A DNA stretch of 64,000 nt, from positions 1-64,000 of the forward strand of contig NC_015732.1 of the NCBI RefSeq assembly GCF_000219725.1, read 5' to 3'. Both the position numbers and the translations under genes were made by a program. Under the pieces are notes generated by a model. It was given only the letters and a program-made list of their open reading frames with translations, did not search any database and was not told the DNA's origin. Source of the stretch: Gracilinema caldarium DSM 7334. GTDB taxonomy: Bacteria > Spirochaetota > Spirochaetia > Treponematales > Breznakiellaceae. Shown here in pieces: positions 43,516 through 52,949 of the stretch; position 1 is the stretch's first letter, and each line of letters begins with the position of its first letter.

Positions 43516-43920
43516 ATGCCTGAAAAAATATTTGAAAATTTCTCAATTAATACAATTATTGGAACAGGGACCTATATTGAAGGATCTATCTCATCAGCTG
43601 GGTTTACTCGGATTGATGGTGCTCTTAAGGGGGATCTCGCTGTTCAGGGGCGAGTAGTGATTGGAGAAAGCGCCAGGATTCGCAGTAATATAGCTGGAAC
43701 CGCGGTTACTGTTGGTGGAGTAGTTCTGGGGGATATTTTTGCCTATGAGAGGGTAACTGTTTTATCCACTGCTGTTGTGCTTGGTACGATCATTACCTGT
43801 CGCATTCAGATTGATGAAGGGTGTATCGTTCATGGTAACGTGGTAACCTGTTCTTCAAAAGAGGAATGGGAACAGCGGTGCTCAGCATATAAGGATGCAT
43901 TGAGCATCAGACGGAGTTAA
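43516..43920 (+). CDS. Bactofilin (polymer-forming cytoskeletal protein)
   Basis: The 134-residue protein is a single right-handed beta-helix domain: NTIIGTGTYIEGSISSAGFTRIDGALKGDL, then repeated V.IG...R....I.G turns. Short polar ends flank it. Bactofilins polymerise without nucleotide and often position M23 peptidases at curved or growing wall sites, and the immediate upstream gene is an M23 peptidase. The downstream YaaR gene starts 10 bases later. Confidence 0.93.
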   Translation: MPEKIFENFSINTIIGTGTYIEGSISSAGFTRIDGALKGDLAVQGRVVIGESARIRSNIAGTAVTVGGVVLGDIFAYERVTVLSTAVVLGTIITCRIQIDEGCIVHGNVVTCSSKEEWEQRCSAYKDALSIRRS

Positions 43921-43930
43921 CCATAGGTTT

Positions 43931-44446
43931 ATGGCAAAGGTTGATTTCCCAGAGAGCCAGACACCGTTTTTTAATCCCACCTTATATTCATCAACTCAGG
44001 CAGAATTAAAAAAACAGAAAAAGACGGGAAAGGCCCTGCCAATTTCCTCGTTTTCGAAGTTGGTAGAAAATTCAGAAGAAGAAACCTATGTCGAGTCGGT
44101 CTCTCTTCCTGAGGGGATTTCCTCATCTGAAGCGCTGCAATTTCTTTTAGACGAAGTACATACAGCAGGAGAAGCTCTTAAGGAAAAACCCTTTCAGGAG
44201 CAAATCCTTCACTATAAAGAGGCAGTACGGAATTTTGTTAAGTATGTAGTGGATAATTCCTATGCTGTGGAAGAGAAAATAAGCGGGACCAACATCCTAA
44301 AACGGAAAAAATTTACAATAATTCAGGTAATTGATAAAAAATTAGACCAATTGGCCGCAGGTATTCTCGCAGGCCAGACAAACCAGATTCAAATACTGGC
44401 AAAACTGGATGAAATTAAGGGATTGTTAATCAATCTGTTACAATAA
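43931..44446 (+). CDS. YaaR-type DUF327 protein
   Basis: The protein has 171 residues. The polar N-terminal ~60 residues precede a helical DUF327 core (SSEALQFLLDEVHTAGEALKEKPFQEQILHYKEAVRNFVKYVVDNSYAVEEK, then KFTIIQVIDKKLDQLAAGIL). The function is unknown; in Bacillus yaaR lies close to yaaT (ricT), as here, where ricT follows after 9 bases. Confidence 0.88.
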   Translation: MAKVDFPESQTPFFNPTLYSSTQAELKKQKKTGKALPISSFSKLVENSEEETYVESVSLPEGISSSEALQFLLDEVHTAGEALKEKPFQEQILHYKEAVRNFVKYVVDNSYAVEEKISGTNILKRKKFTIIQVIDKKLDQLAAGILAGQTNQIQILAKLDEIKGLLINLLQ

Positions 44447-44455
44447 GGAACTAGT

Positions 44456-45412
44456 ATGGATAATGAGATACAACACAATGGTATTCATGGAGATGAATTT
44501 CATCAATTGGAAGATTCTTCCTACAATGATTATTCTGATACTACCGGTATAGCGGTACCGATTGGAGATAGTACGGAGCCGCTAGACCCGACATTACCTG
44601 TTTATCGGCTCAGGCTTCCCTATTCTCATGAAACCTTTCAAGCTGTTTTTACAACAGATCTGTTGTCTGTGGGGGCTATGGTTATAGTTCCAACTCGTTA
44701 TGGTAAGGATATAGCGCAGATTATTGGACTTGTTGAAAACCGGGGGAATTTAACCATAGGTGAGGTTGTTTCTATAGACCGAATCGCTACTTCTGAAGAT
44801 ATTGAAAAGGCTCAACAGAATAAGGAAAAAGAAAAGGAAGCGTTTACTATTTGCCGTGAAAAAATTATAAGTCATCGGCTCGATATGAAATTGGTATCAG
44901 TTCATTATCTTTTAGAAGAATCTAAAATTCTTTTCTTTTTTACCGCGGAAAGCAGGGTGGATTTTCGAGAGCTGGTTAAAGATTTGGTTTCGATTTTTAA
45001 GACAAGAATCGAATTACGGCAGATTGGTGTACGGGATGAATCACGGATTGTAGGTGGATTGGGCGTTTGCGGAAGAGGTTATTGTTGTCATACGGTTTCA
45101 GATAAACTAAAGCCTGTGTCTATTAAGATGGCGAAGGATCAAAACCTGTCTCTTAATTCTATGAAAATATCTGGTCCCTGTGGACGACTCCTCTGCTGTT
45201 TAGCCTATGAACATTCATTTTATAATGAAGTCCGCAGACAGCTTCCGCAGGAAGGATGTAAACTTATCTGGCAGGATGCAAATTGGAAGGTTGCCGAGGT
45301 TGATCCTGTTGGCGGTAAAATTAAAGTGATTTGTGAAGACGGCCGGCAGGTTTATGTACCCGTCAGCCGTTTTGAAAAACAGGATGGCCGCTGGAGACTT
45401 ATAGATTTGTAA
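44456..45412 (+). CDS. ricT: PSP1-domain protein RicT (YaaT)
   Basis: The protein has 318 residues. A polar acidic N terminus (1-45) precedes the PSP1 domain, with two cysteine clusters near 205-210 (GGLGVCGRGYCCHT) and 240-250 (SGPCGRLLCCLAYE). In Bacillus, RicT forms an iron-sulphur complex that assists RNase Y and phosphorelay signalling; RicA and RicF partners are not in this window. It follows YaaR, and its end overlaps the convergent methyltransferase by 14 bases. Confidence 0.9.
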   Translation: MDNEIQHNGIHGDEFHQLEDSSYNDYSDTTGIAVPIGDSTEPLDPTLPVYRLRLPYSHETFQAVFTTDLLSVGAMVIVPTRYGKDIAQIIGLVENRGNLTIGEVVSIDRIATSEDIEKAQQNKEKEKEAFTICREKIISHRLDMKLVSVHYLLEESKILFFFTAESRVDFRELVKDLVSIFKTRIELRQIGVRDESRIVGGLGVCGRGYCCHTVSDKLKPVSIKMAKDQNLSLNSMKISGPCGRLLCCLAYEHSFYNEVRRQLPQEGCKLIWQDANWKVAEVDPVGGKIKVICEDGRQVYVPVSRFEKQDGRWRLIDL

Positions 45413-46151
45413 AAAGTCTGGCTACGCCCACCAATGCCAATGATGTTCCATCGAAGGGGCGGCCAGAAAAATCAGCATAATAGTCAATTGCTTTAAAACC
45501 GCTTCGATGCAGCAATTCAGTAAGTTCTGCTTTTCGGGCAAGGTATAAACGACGTACATCCTGAAAAAGCAGTTGATCCGTCGATGAATAGAGAGAGGCA
45601 ATAAAGTTCAAGGCCGTTTCATCTTGAACAGGTTCATAACGCCGGACAAAACGGCAGCGGCTTGTTACTATATCGGGAAGGCTGGTTAGTTTGTTCTCTA
45701 GTATATGGTCGTAATTAATTACCTGAAAAATAAAAGGTGCGCCAGGTTTTAATAGCTTCTGGACATCCCTGAAGAAATCTCCAATCTCTTCTGCATTGTT
45801 CAGATGTACCAGCGTATTTCCCAGACAGAGCACTGCATCGAGACTAGATGGTGGAACATAGTGAGCTACTTCGAGCATATTCATGTGTAAAAAGCGGCCA
45901 TTTGTCTTAGGTTCAGGGTTTCTGCGGTTTGCGCTCTGAATCATAGCTGTATTAAGGTCAATACCTGTTACATAGTAGCCTTTTTTGATGAGAGCTACTG
46001 CGGTAGTCCCTGTTGCACAGCCTACATCCAGAATTTTGGGAACAGTTCCCGCTGGTAAAGGTACCTGTGTTTGAATAAAATCAATTCGATCCTGTTCGAG
46101 GGGAAAAATATCATCATAGTATTCAAGTAGATCTTCGTAAAACTGTCGCAC
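45399..46151 (-). CDS. Class I SAM-dependent methyltransferase
   Basis: The 250-residue protein has the Rossmann motif ILDVGCATGTTAVALIKKGYYVTGIDLN (motif I at about 41-50 and the acidic residue that ends strand 2), then LDAVLCLGNTLVHLNNAEEIGDFF and LLKPGAPFIFQVINYDHIL. It looks like a small-molecule methyltransferase; the substrate cannot be told. It lies 51 bases downstream of the GH42 gene on the same strand and may be co-transcribed. Confidence 0.88.
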   Translation of the reverse strand: MRQFYEDLLEYYDDIFPLEQDRIDFIQTQVPLPAGTVPKILDVGCATGTTAVALIKKGYYVTGIDLNTAMIQSANRRNPEPKTNGRFLHMNMLEVAHYVPPSSLDAVLCLGNTLVHLNNAEEIGDFFRDVQKLLKPGAPFIFQVINYDHILENKLTSLPDIVTSRCRFVRRYEPVQDETALNFIASLYSSTDQLLFQDVRRLYLARKAELTELLHRSGFKAIDYYADFSGRPFDGTSLALVGVARLFTNL

Positions 46152-46202
46152 CGTATCAACTCCTTTTCGTAATCAGCATGAAAAATAATCCCTAACAGGT
46201 TG

Positions 46203-48230
46203 TTATATGCTATCAATTACTAAGGTGCCCCAGGGTGGGATAATCTTGCCAAGAACACGCTTTTTCTTAGACGTATGGTTTAAGAGCACCATCACTGTTT
46301 TCCCTTCCTGAGTTATTCGTTGAACTGCCTCTATACCTAAGCCAAGAAAACGACCCGCTAACCCTGCCTGTTTCAGAATCGATTTATACAGAAAAAAGGT
46401 TGTCTTGGGATCCGGAGAAGTGCCCAGATACCACACAAAGCCTTGCCCGTATTTGTTTCGGGTAAAAGCCGGTTTTCCTGTATAGTGTTTCTTTGAATCC
46501 CGATAGCGGGCTATAATTGTCGCTGTCTCTGGTTCAAGTATATCGGCCCATACTTCGCCTTTGCAAGTGATAATTTTTGATATAAATTGATGAATGAGCG
46601 TATCTTTGAGGCAGATTCCGGTCGATCCTGTACCGAGGGCTTCAAAATTAGTGACCCGTATTCCGGCTAATTCACGGAAAAGGCCGGGTAGAGGCCGGTC
46701 TATATTCCAGTTGTCGGTGGTACGGCTTCCAGATCTCCAGCCGAGAACTAGGTGCCCACCTCTGGCGACCCAGTCTGAAAGTTTTTGAACAAAGGCTTCA
46801 TCGGTAATTTGATAGAACGGTAGGGATATAAGTTTATAGTTATCCAGATTAACCGACTTGGTGCTTTTTATGTCACAATTAACATTATAAAGCACATAGG
46901 GAGCAAACCAGCGGGCTAGTTCTGCATCATAACCTACTTGCATGTAAGAAGTGGGGCGCCGATCCATACCAAGAGAAAGGGGTTGTTCGCGGATGAGGCG
47001 GGATGTGTCCCTGTCGTAAACAAGGCAAGCCTCTGCAGGTACAGGCTCTGATGCAAAGGTTTTTAAAACCGGACTGAGGTTTTGCATATTTGTAATGATG
47101 TGCCGCTCCCGTTCGGTTTCGGTATTATCCGTGTCTCGGATGCCATAACAGAGCTGTTCTTGAGCATAGGGAGCGGTACGCCAGCGGAAATAGAAAATGG
47201 CATTGGCTCCTCGGGCGATGGCTTGATTTGTCCAGAGTGCAACCTGTTCTGGGGGTGGCAGGTGCCCCAGCTGGGTGTGCCCTTGGATACCGGAAAATTC
47301 TTCCATGACCTTAAAATTCCCCGATGGGTGAAGGCCCCTCACATAGGAGAGTACATAGGAAGTAAAAAAGTAAGGGAGCGGTTCATCCTGGTTGCCCCAA
47401 ACTGGATAATTGTCCCAGCCAGCAGCATCCATGATACGGACCATGTCTTCCATATCGATGCATTGGGCAAGAGGTGCTGGATAGAGATTGGTAGTTATAA
47501 ATTGATGGGCTCGAGCCTTTTGCCGGATAATTTGAACCTGGGCTTCTGCCCAGGAAACTGCTGTATCCGATGAGAACCGGTCGTAGTCTAGTAGCAACGC
47601 TGGATTGTGGTTTGTGGCTACCTGTTGACGGGGTAGGGGAATCTGGTCAAAGCGGGTGTAGGTGCTCCCCCAGAAGATGGTTCCCCAGCGGCGGTTAAGC
47701 TCCTCGATGGTTTCGTAGCGCTTTTCGAGCCAGCGATGCCAGGCGGCCCGGCAATGGTCGCATACGCAATGATCCGAGCCCTCATGACCAATTTCGTTAT
47801 CAATCTGCCAGCCAATAATACTCTGTCTGGGACCATAGTGATCAGCAATTGCTTGGACAAGTTGCCGGGCCGCCTTCTGGTAGACAGGAGCATTCATACA
47901 CCCCATACGGCGACAGCCAAAATCTCGGGTCAAGCGGTTCGGATGTACCGCAAGTATGGTTGGATCCTGGTCCACAAGCCAGACAGGCATGATGGCGGTA
48001 GGCGTACCGAGCACAACAGTAAGTTTATATTTCTCGAGAATATCGATTACCGAATCGAAAAGTGAAAAGTCATAATTCCCTGGGCGAGGTTCAAGAATAG
48101 GCCAGGCAAATTCCATCATACGTACTACCTGAAAGCCCTGTTCTGCCATCCGCTGAACATCGGACTCCCAAAGGGTTTTATCCCATTGTTCTGGATACCA
48201 ATCAACCCCCCATAACAAATTGTGAGACAT
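46203..48230 (-). CDS. Beta-galactosidase, glycoside hydrolase family 42
   Basis: The 675-residue cytoplasmic enzyme has no signal peptide, so it acts on imported oligosaccharides. It starts LLWGVDWYPEQWDKTLWESDVQRM. The acid/base Glu is in IGWQIDNEIGHE near 145, followed by the zinc cysteines CVCDHC. The nucleophile region is KVMEEFSGIQGHTQ near 310. A beta-trimerisation domain and a small C-terminal beta domain follow. The natural substrate could be galactosides or alpha-L-arabinosides; the nearby pectin genes make galactan side chains plausible. Confidence 0.93.
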   Translation of the reverse strand: MSHNLLWGVDWYPEQWDKTLWESDVQRMAEQGFQVVRMMEFAWPILEPRPGNYDFSLFDSVIDILEKYKLTVVLGTPTAIMPVWLVDQDPTILAVHPNRLTRDFGCRRMGCMNAPVYQKAARQLVQAIADHYGPRQSIIGWQIDNEIGHEGSDHCVCDHCRAAWHRWLEKRYETIEELNRRWGTIFWGSTYTRFDQIPLPRQQVATNHNPALLLDYDRFSSDTAVSWAEAQVQIIRQKARAHQFITTNLYPAPLAQCIDMEDMVRIMDAAGWDNYPVWGNQDEPLPYFFTSYVLSYVRGLHPSGNFKVMEEFSGIQGHTQLGHLPPPEQVALWTNQAIARGANAIFYFRWRTAPYAQEQLCYGIRDTDNTETERERHIITNMQNLSPVLKTFASEPVPAEACLVYDRDTSRLIREQPLSLGMDRRPTSYMQVGYDAELARWFAPYVLYNVNCDIKSTKSVNLDNYKLISLPFYQITDEAFVQKLSDWVARGGHLVLGWRSGSRTTDNWNIDRPLPGLFRELAGIRVTNFEALGTGSTGICLKDTLIHQFISKIITCKGEVWADILEPETATIIARYRDSKKHYTGKPAFTRNKYGQGFVWYLGTSPDPKTTFFLYKSILKQAGLAGRFLGLGIEAVQRITQEGKTVMVLLNHTSKKKRVLGKIIPPWGTLVIDSI

Positions 48231-48267
48231 GGATTGCTCCTGCTTGTTAGTAAATAGTTGGGTTCCC

Positions 48268-48296
48268 TTGCCCCAATCGTTCTATCTCGTTATTAT
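48268..48296 (+). promoter_or_regulatory. Sigma-70 type promoter of thyX
   Basis: TTGCCC (48268-48273), 17 bases, TATTAT (48291-48296), 26 bases before the thyX ATG. Confidence 0.6.
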
Positions 48297-48322
48297 AGCA
48301 CAGGTTTTATGGGAGGAGTTGT

Positions 48323-49183
48323 ATGGCCCATTGTATTGTTGAGGAAGCAGAAGCGATTCTTGATAAGGAATTTTCTGTTTTAGATAAGGGTTTTGTTCGG
48401 CTTGTCGATTATCTTGGGAGTGATGAACGGGTTGTTCAGGCAGCCCGAGTCTCCTATGGCGCGGGGACCAAAAGCTATCGGGAAGATGCGGCTCTGATCG
48501 ACTATCTTTTACGGAATGAACATACATCTCCCTTTGAACAGGTTGTTCTTACTTTTCATATTAAGCTTCCCATTTTTGTGGCCCGCCAGATGATTCGTCA
48601 TCGAACTGCCCGGCTTAATGAAATATCAGGCCGCTATTCGGTTATGAAAGACGATTTTTATATCCCTGCACCGGAAGATGTGGCGCTCCAGAGCAGCGAT
48701 AATAAGCAGGGTCGTGCAGAGGAACCCCTAGCACCAGAAGCGGCTGAAGCGGTTCGGAATTTGCTGGCCCTTGGTCAAAAGGAATCCTACGATGACTATG
48801 TACGACTTGTGAATCAAGGGATCGCCCGAGAACTTGCACGGATTAATCTTCCGCTCTCCCTCTATACTGAATGGTATTGGCAGATGGATTTGCATAACCT
48901 CTTTCATTTTTTTAAGCTCAGGCTCGATGCCCATGCCCAGAAGGAAATTCGAGTCTATGCCAGGGTTATGTTTGATATAACGAGAAAAGTAGCACCCCGC
49001 TGTTGTGAGTCCTTTGAGCGGCATATCTTAGGTGGTGTACGATTCTCTCAAGAAGAGTTACTAGAACTGAAGCGTCGTTTGAAAATGGAGAGAGATTTAG
49101 ACACAAGAGATTCTGGGGAACCTTTAAGCGGAAAGGCATTAGAACGCTTTGAAGAAAAGCTGCGCTCGGGGCGCCAGCTGTGA
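48323..49183 (+). CDS. thyX: FAD-dependent thymidylate synthase ThyX
   Basis: The enzyme makes dTMP from dUMP with methylenetetrahydrofolate and FAD. The 286-residue protein carries the ThyX signature RHRTARLNEIS at 92-102 (RHR-x7-S). YGAGTKSYREDAALIDYLLRNEHTSPFEQV and SLYTEWYWQMDLHNLFHFFKLRLD are other family segments. It is longer than many ThyX (~220-250) owing to a C-terminal basic helix. A GGGAGGAG site precedes the ATG. Confidence 0.96.
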   Translation: MAHCIVEEAEAILDKEFSVLDKGFVRLVDYLGSDERVVQAARVSYGAGTKSYREDAALIDYLLRNEHTSPFEQVVLTFHIKLPIFVARQMIRHRTARLNEISGRYSVMKDDFYIPAPEDVALQSSDNKQGRAEEPLAPEAAEAVRNLLALGQKESYDDYVRLVNQGIARELARINLPLSLYTEWYWQMDLHNLFHFFKLRLDAHAQKEIRVYARVMFDITRKVAPRCCESFERHILGGVRFSQEELLELKRRLKMERDLDTRDSGEPLSGKALERFEEKLRSGRQL

Positions 49184-49195
49184 GCGCCAGCTTTT
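49159..49195 (+). terminator. Probable terminator overlapping the thyX stop
   Basis: GCTGCGCTC (49159-49167) can pair with GAGCGCCAGC (49182-49191) with one bulged G, followed by TTTT. GCGCCAGC also occurs twice (49171 and 49184), so alternative pairings exist. Confidence 0.5.
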
Positions 49196-49203
49196 AGTAT
49201 AAA

Positions 49204-50892
49204 CTACAGCAATTCTGGCCGGTATACGAGTCGTTCTATTTCATCAATATTGTTTTGTAATATATTCAAGAGTTGGGGGTTGAATTGTCCTGCCAAGTTC
49301 CGTTCATCACCCTTAAAAATGATAGCCAGGGCAGTTTCCCGATCATAGGCTTCTTTATAAATTCGGGTAGAACGGAGTGCATCGTATACATCAGCCAGGG
49401 CGGTGATTTGGGCTTCGATGGGTATTTGGTTTTCTTTAAGACCGAATGGATAGCCCTTCCCATCCCACCGTTCATGGTGGTACATGGCGATATTGCGGGC
49501 TACTTCGAAGAAGGGACCCTCTAATAGTTGGGATGAATAGACCGTATGTTTCTTAATGAGCTCATACTCTTCAGGACTTAACTTGCCGGTTTTCTTCAAT
49601 AAAAGAGGGTCAATAAATATTTTTCCCACATCGTGAAGTCCTGCAAAGGAAATAATTTCTTCTACTTTTTTCCGTGGCAGGTTCATTTTTCGGGCAAGAT
49701 AGCCTGAGAGAATGGATACTCTGGTGTTATGGTGTCCTGTTTCTGGGTCATACTGTTCAACAACTTTGGCTAACTTTGATGAAAAGTTATAATAGGCCCG
49801 TTTCATAATTTCTGTATGGATACGGATGCGGACAAACCCCCGGGCCAGCTCGGCAAATGAGAGGCACATGCGACGAGCCAAGGGGGTAAAATTGGTAGGT
49901 TTCCCTTCAGCAATATCTAACATAAACAGGATCGTGATTTTATCATCCACCGGGATGGTAAACATAATGGTAGATTTTACCGGTTGGAAGGATTTTTGAA
50001 TTATTTTATATATCTGCTCAGGCATTTTTGCCTTCCAGAGGGCATGTATATTGGGAAGCTCGATGATATGTTTTGTTTCTTCCAGGAGAAACCATTGTTT
50101 CTTCATTTTTTTTGATAAGATTGCCTGAATGTGATGACCAAAGGATGATATAAAGGTGAGATTTTTGCCTTTGATAAAGGCAATACTGCCGTAATCTGCC
50201 TGGTCAACAAGTCTAAGCAGAACCAAGAGAAGTTGATTAAAAAAAACGGGAAGTCGAACCGTATTGTCCCCAAATTGCTGGGAAATAGAAAGTAGCTGTC
50301 GAATCTTTTCCTGTAGGGCGGAAATCTCTTCATAACTATAGATAAGAGATTCATTGATATTTTGCAGGGCAATTTTTTGCTGAGTAAGACTTTGATATTT
50401 TCCTGCTAGTTTTAAAAAAGCTTCGAAAGTCTTTTTACTTGAATCGGAAAATGTAACATGGTGGCCCTTTGGTATATCCACTGCAAGAATGATTTGCTCA
50501 CCTTCATCGATAGAATAGGTTCCGATGAGAGTTCTTTCTACATTGCCTAAAATACCATTTGCAAATTGTTGTGTTGGTTTTGGAGTAGATGAACTGAGGC
50601 AGTCTAAAAAGGAAACGAGCTCTTTTACAGTAGACCCCTGGACATTACACCAGGGACTTTCCAGTTTGAGATTAAGTAATTGCTCTAATTCATGGCCAAT
50701 AGAAGCAACAAAGTACCATCGTTCGGGGTTTCGGATGCTGACGGTTCCCTGGGTTGCCTCGGGAATAAGGGAAAGGGCCACCTCTAATAAACGGTGATAA
50801 TATAATTCGGGATCCCAATCATACCAGTCTAATTCAAGGAGCAAATCTAGAATTGCCTGGGTTGAGCTGGCAGACTCATGTAGAACTTCCAT
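49204..50892 (-). CDS. HD-GYP domain protein, probable cyclic-di-GMP phosphodiesterase
   Basis: The protein has 562 residues, with no membrane helix. The N-terminal ~375 residues contain two GAF-like sensor regions joined by a short coiled coil near 175-200. The HD-GYP domain starts near 390: HNTRVSILSGYLA, GLHDVGKIFIDPLLLKKTGKLSPEEYELIKKH, and MYHHERWDGKGYPFGLK with HD and GYP motifs intact. Such enzymes lower c-di-GMP and affect motility. It lies near chemoreceptor genes but is divergent from the Cache receptor at 51087. Confidence 0.9.
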   Translation of the reverse strand: MEVLHESASSTQAILDLLLELDWYDWDPELYYHRLLEVALSLIPEATQGTVSIRNPERWYFVASIGHELEQLLNLKLESPWCNVQGSTVKELVSFLDCLSSSTPKPTQQFANGILGNVERTLIGTYSIDEGEQIILAVDIPKGHHVTFSDSSKKTFEAFLKLAGKYQSLTQQKIALQNINESLIYSYEEISALQEKIRQLLSISQQFGDNTVRLPVFFNQLLLVLLRLVDQADYGSIAFIKGKNLTFISSFGHHIQAILSKKMKKQWFLLEETKHIIELPNIHALWKAKMPEQIYKIIQKSFQPVKSTIMFTIPVDDKITILFMLDIAEGKPTNFTPLARRMCLSFAELARGFVRIRIHTEIMKRAYYNFSSKLAKVVEQYDPETGHHNTRVSILSGYLARKMNLPRKKVEEIISFAGLHDVGKIFIDPLLLKKTGKLSPEEYELIKKHTVYSSQLLEGPFFEVARNIAMYHHERWDGKGYPFGLKENQIPIEAQITALADVYDALRSTRIYKEAYDRETALAIIFKGDERNLAGQFNPQLLNILQNNIDEIERLVYRPELL

Positions 50893-51036
50893 ACATAACC
50901 TATATAACTTTTAGTATGCGATATATTTAAGATTTTTTGGAGATATTTGGAGAATTATACTTAAAAAATCCAAAAAACTATAAAACTATATCATAAAAAA
51001 TTAAAAATATCTAGTTTTATTAAACTATCAATTTTC

Positions 51037-51065
51037 TTGACGTCTCTTTAGTCAGGAATTATGCT
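51037..51065 (+). promoter_or_regulatory. Sigma-70 type promoter of the Cache chemoreceptor
   Basis: TTGACG (51037-51042), 17 bases, TATGCT (51060-51065), 21 bases before the ATG at 51087. The gap up to 50893 is otherwise AT-rich with nothing further recognisable. Confidence 0.6.
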
Positions 51066-51086
51066 TAAACTTTAGGAGAAGAAGGA

Positions 51087-52949
51087 ATGAAAAAACTATC
51101 GGTTAAGCTGATTTTATTTGTTGGGATTAGCGTTATTATCATTGCCCTTTCTATTGGTGCTACTGCTGCGTTCTTTTTATACAAGCTGGCAAATACCAAC
51201 GCACAACATTTGGAAACGATGTTGATGAGTAAATATGACGAAGAAATCCGCTGGCAGACCGAACAGGCTAGTACCACGCTGAATGCAATTGGGAAATTAC
51301 GGGATGAGGGGAAACTGGATCGGGATACGGCATTTTTTCTGGCTCAAACACTCATGAATGCACTGCGTTATGGACCGGAGGGATATTTTTGGGCAGATAC
51401 AGTAGAGGGGGTAAATGTAGCTCATGGAAGCAAACCTGAAAATATCGGCAGGAATCGGATAAATGATGTGGATGCCAAGGGATTTAGATTAATTGAAGCC
51501 ATTATTAATGCTGGAAAAAATGGGGGCGGGTATACTGATTACTGGTACCCAAAACTAGGGAAGACAGATCCGGAACCTAAAAGAAGTTATAGTCTTTTAA
51601 ATCCAGCCTTTAACTGGGTTCTTGGGACGGGTAACTATTATGATGATATTCAAAAATCGGTCAGTGAACAGAAAGCAATAACTTTTAAAGAAGTTCAACG
51701 AATCAGTTTGATGATAATTATTATCATGTTTTTGGTTACTGTACTCATTGTGTTTGCTGCTGGTGTTGCAAGCAGGCTTATCACGAGACCAATCATGCTC
51801 GTTACTAGGTCTCTAAAGGATATTTCTTGTGGTTCAGGTGATTTAACCCAGAAACTTCCGGTGATTGGAAAAGATGAAATTGGACAACTTTCATTCTATT
51901 TTAACGAATTTATTGAGAGTCTAAATAAAACTATGCTTCAGGCAAAGGAAGCGGCAAGTACGGTGCTGCAACTTGGGGAGAAGCTTAAACTCAATGCAGA
52001 TTCGATGAATGCAGTGACTAAAGATATCAAGATAAGTCTTGATGATATGAATAAAAAGATTGATGGTCAAACCAATAGTATTAATGGGACTTCCTCTGCG
52101 GTGGAACAAATTGTTCGGAATATAGAATCATTGGCACTTTTAGTTGAAACCCAGGCAGCTAATGTTACCGAATCCTCCGCATCGATTGAAGAGATGGTTG
52201 GTAATATTCGATCAGTAAGCAATAATCTCTCCCGTGCATCGGTACAGTTTAACGAATTAGTGGAAGCCGCTCGGATCGGTCGTGAAAAATTGGATAATGT
52301 TTCCCAGAGTGCCCAATCAGCACAGACCCATTCGGATCATCTTGTTGAGGCAAATAGCATTATTCAGTCTATTGCAAGCCAAACTAACTTATTAGCTATG
52401 AATGCAGCCATTGAAGCAGCCCATGCTGGTGATGCAGGTCGGGGATTTACGGTTGTGGCTGAAGAAATACGAAAACTGGCAGAGAATGCAGCCCTGCAAT
52501 CCAAAGATATTGCCAGGAATTTAAAAGAAATAAAGCAGACTATCGATCTTGTTGTTCAAACTTCGAGTGATGCCGGTGAAGCTTTCGGTAATATAGAAAG
52601 TCTGGTGCATCGGGTAGAAAATTTGGTACAGGAAATCCAACAGGCCATGCAGGAACAGAATACGGGCAACCAACAGGTTCTTGAGTCTCTTAAAAATATG
52701 CAGAATATTACCATGGAAGTAAAAGATGGTTCCCGTGAAATGAAGGATGGTTCAAATCAAATCCTGGAGGAAATGAAAAATCTCAAAGATTCTAGCCATA
52801 TGTTAATTGATCAGCTTGAAACGATTTCTCGGAACACTGAAAATATTATTGCTGTCTCACAGGAAACCGAGTCTATTTCTGAAAAGAATATCGAGGCCAG
52901 CAAAAAATTATCGGCAATTGTGGGCCAGTTTAAGTGTGAGGATATTTAG
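51087..52949 (+). CDS. Methyl-accepting chemotaxis protein with single Cache domain
   Basis: The protein has 620 residues. Helix 1 (about 8-33) is followed by a periplasmic sCache_2 domain (35-205) with GPEGYFWADTVEGVNVAHG and FNWVLGTGNYYDDI, then helix 2 (about 210-232), HAMP (about 233-285) and the signalling domain with tip SQTNLLAMNAAIEAAHAGDAGRGFTVVAEEIRKLAENA. The ligand is unknown; related sCache_2 domains often bind small organic acids. Its stop overlaps the convergent xylB end by 20 bases. Confidence 0.94.
   Translation: MKKLSVKLILFVGISVIIIALSIGATAAFFLYKLANTNAQHLETMLMSKYDEEIRWQTEQASTTLNAIGKLRDEGKLDRDTAFFLAQTLMNALRYGPEGYFWADTVEGVNVAHGSKPENIGRNRINDVDAKGFRLIEAIINAGKNGGGYTDYWYPKLGKTDPEPKRSYSLLNPAFNWVLGTGNYYDDIQKSVSEQKAITFKEVQRISLMIIIIMFLVTVLIVFAAGVASRLITRPIMLVTRSLKDISCGSGDLTQKLPVIGKDEIGQLSFYFNEFIESLNKTMLQAKEAASTVLQLGEKLKLNADSMNAVTKDIKISLDDMNKKIDGQTNSINGTSSAVEQIVRNIESLALLVETQAANVTESSASIEEMVGNIRSVSNNLSRASVQFNELVEAARIGREKLDNVSQSAQSAQTHSDHLVEANSIIQSIASQTNLLAMNAAIEAAHAGDAGRGFTVVAEEIRKLAENAALQSKDIARNLKEIKQTIDLVVQTSSDAGEAFGNIESLVHRVENLVQEIQQAMQEQNTGNQQVLESLKNMQNITMEVKDGSREMKDGSNQILEEMKNLKDSSHMLIDQLETISRNTENIIAVSQETESISEKNIEASKKLSAIVGQFKCEDI

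Noticed and set aside
47082-47573. Open frame of 163 codons on the plus strand inside the GH42 gene
   Set aside because: Antisense to conserved GH42 catalytic sequence, without a ribosome site or recognisable domain.
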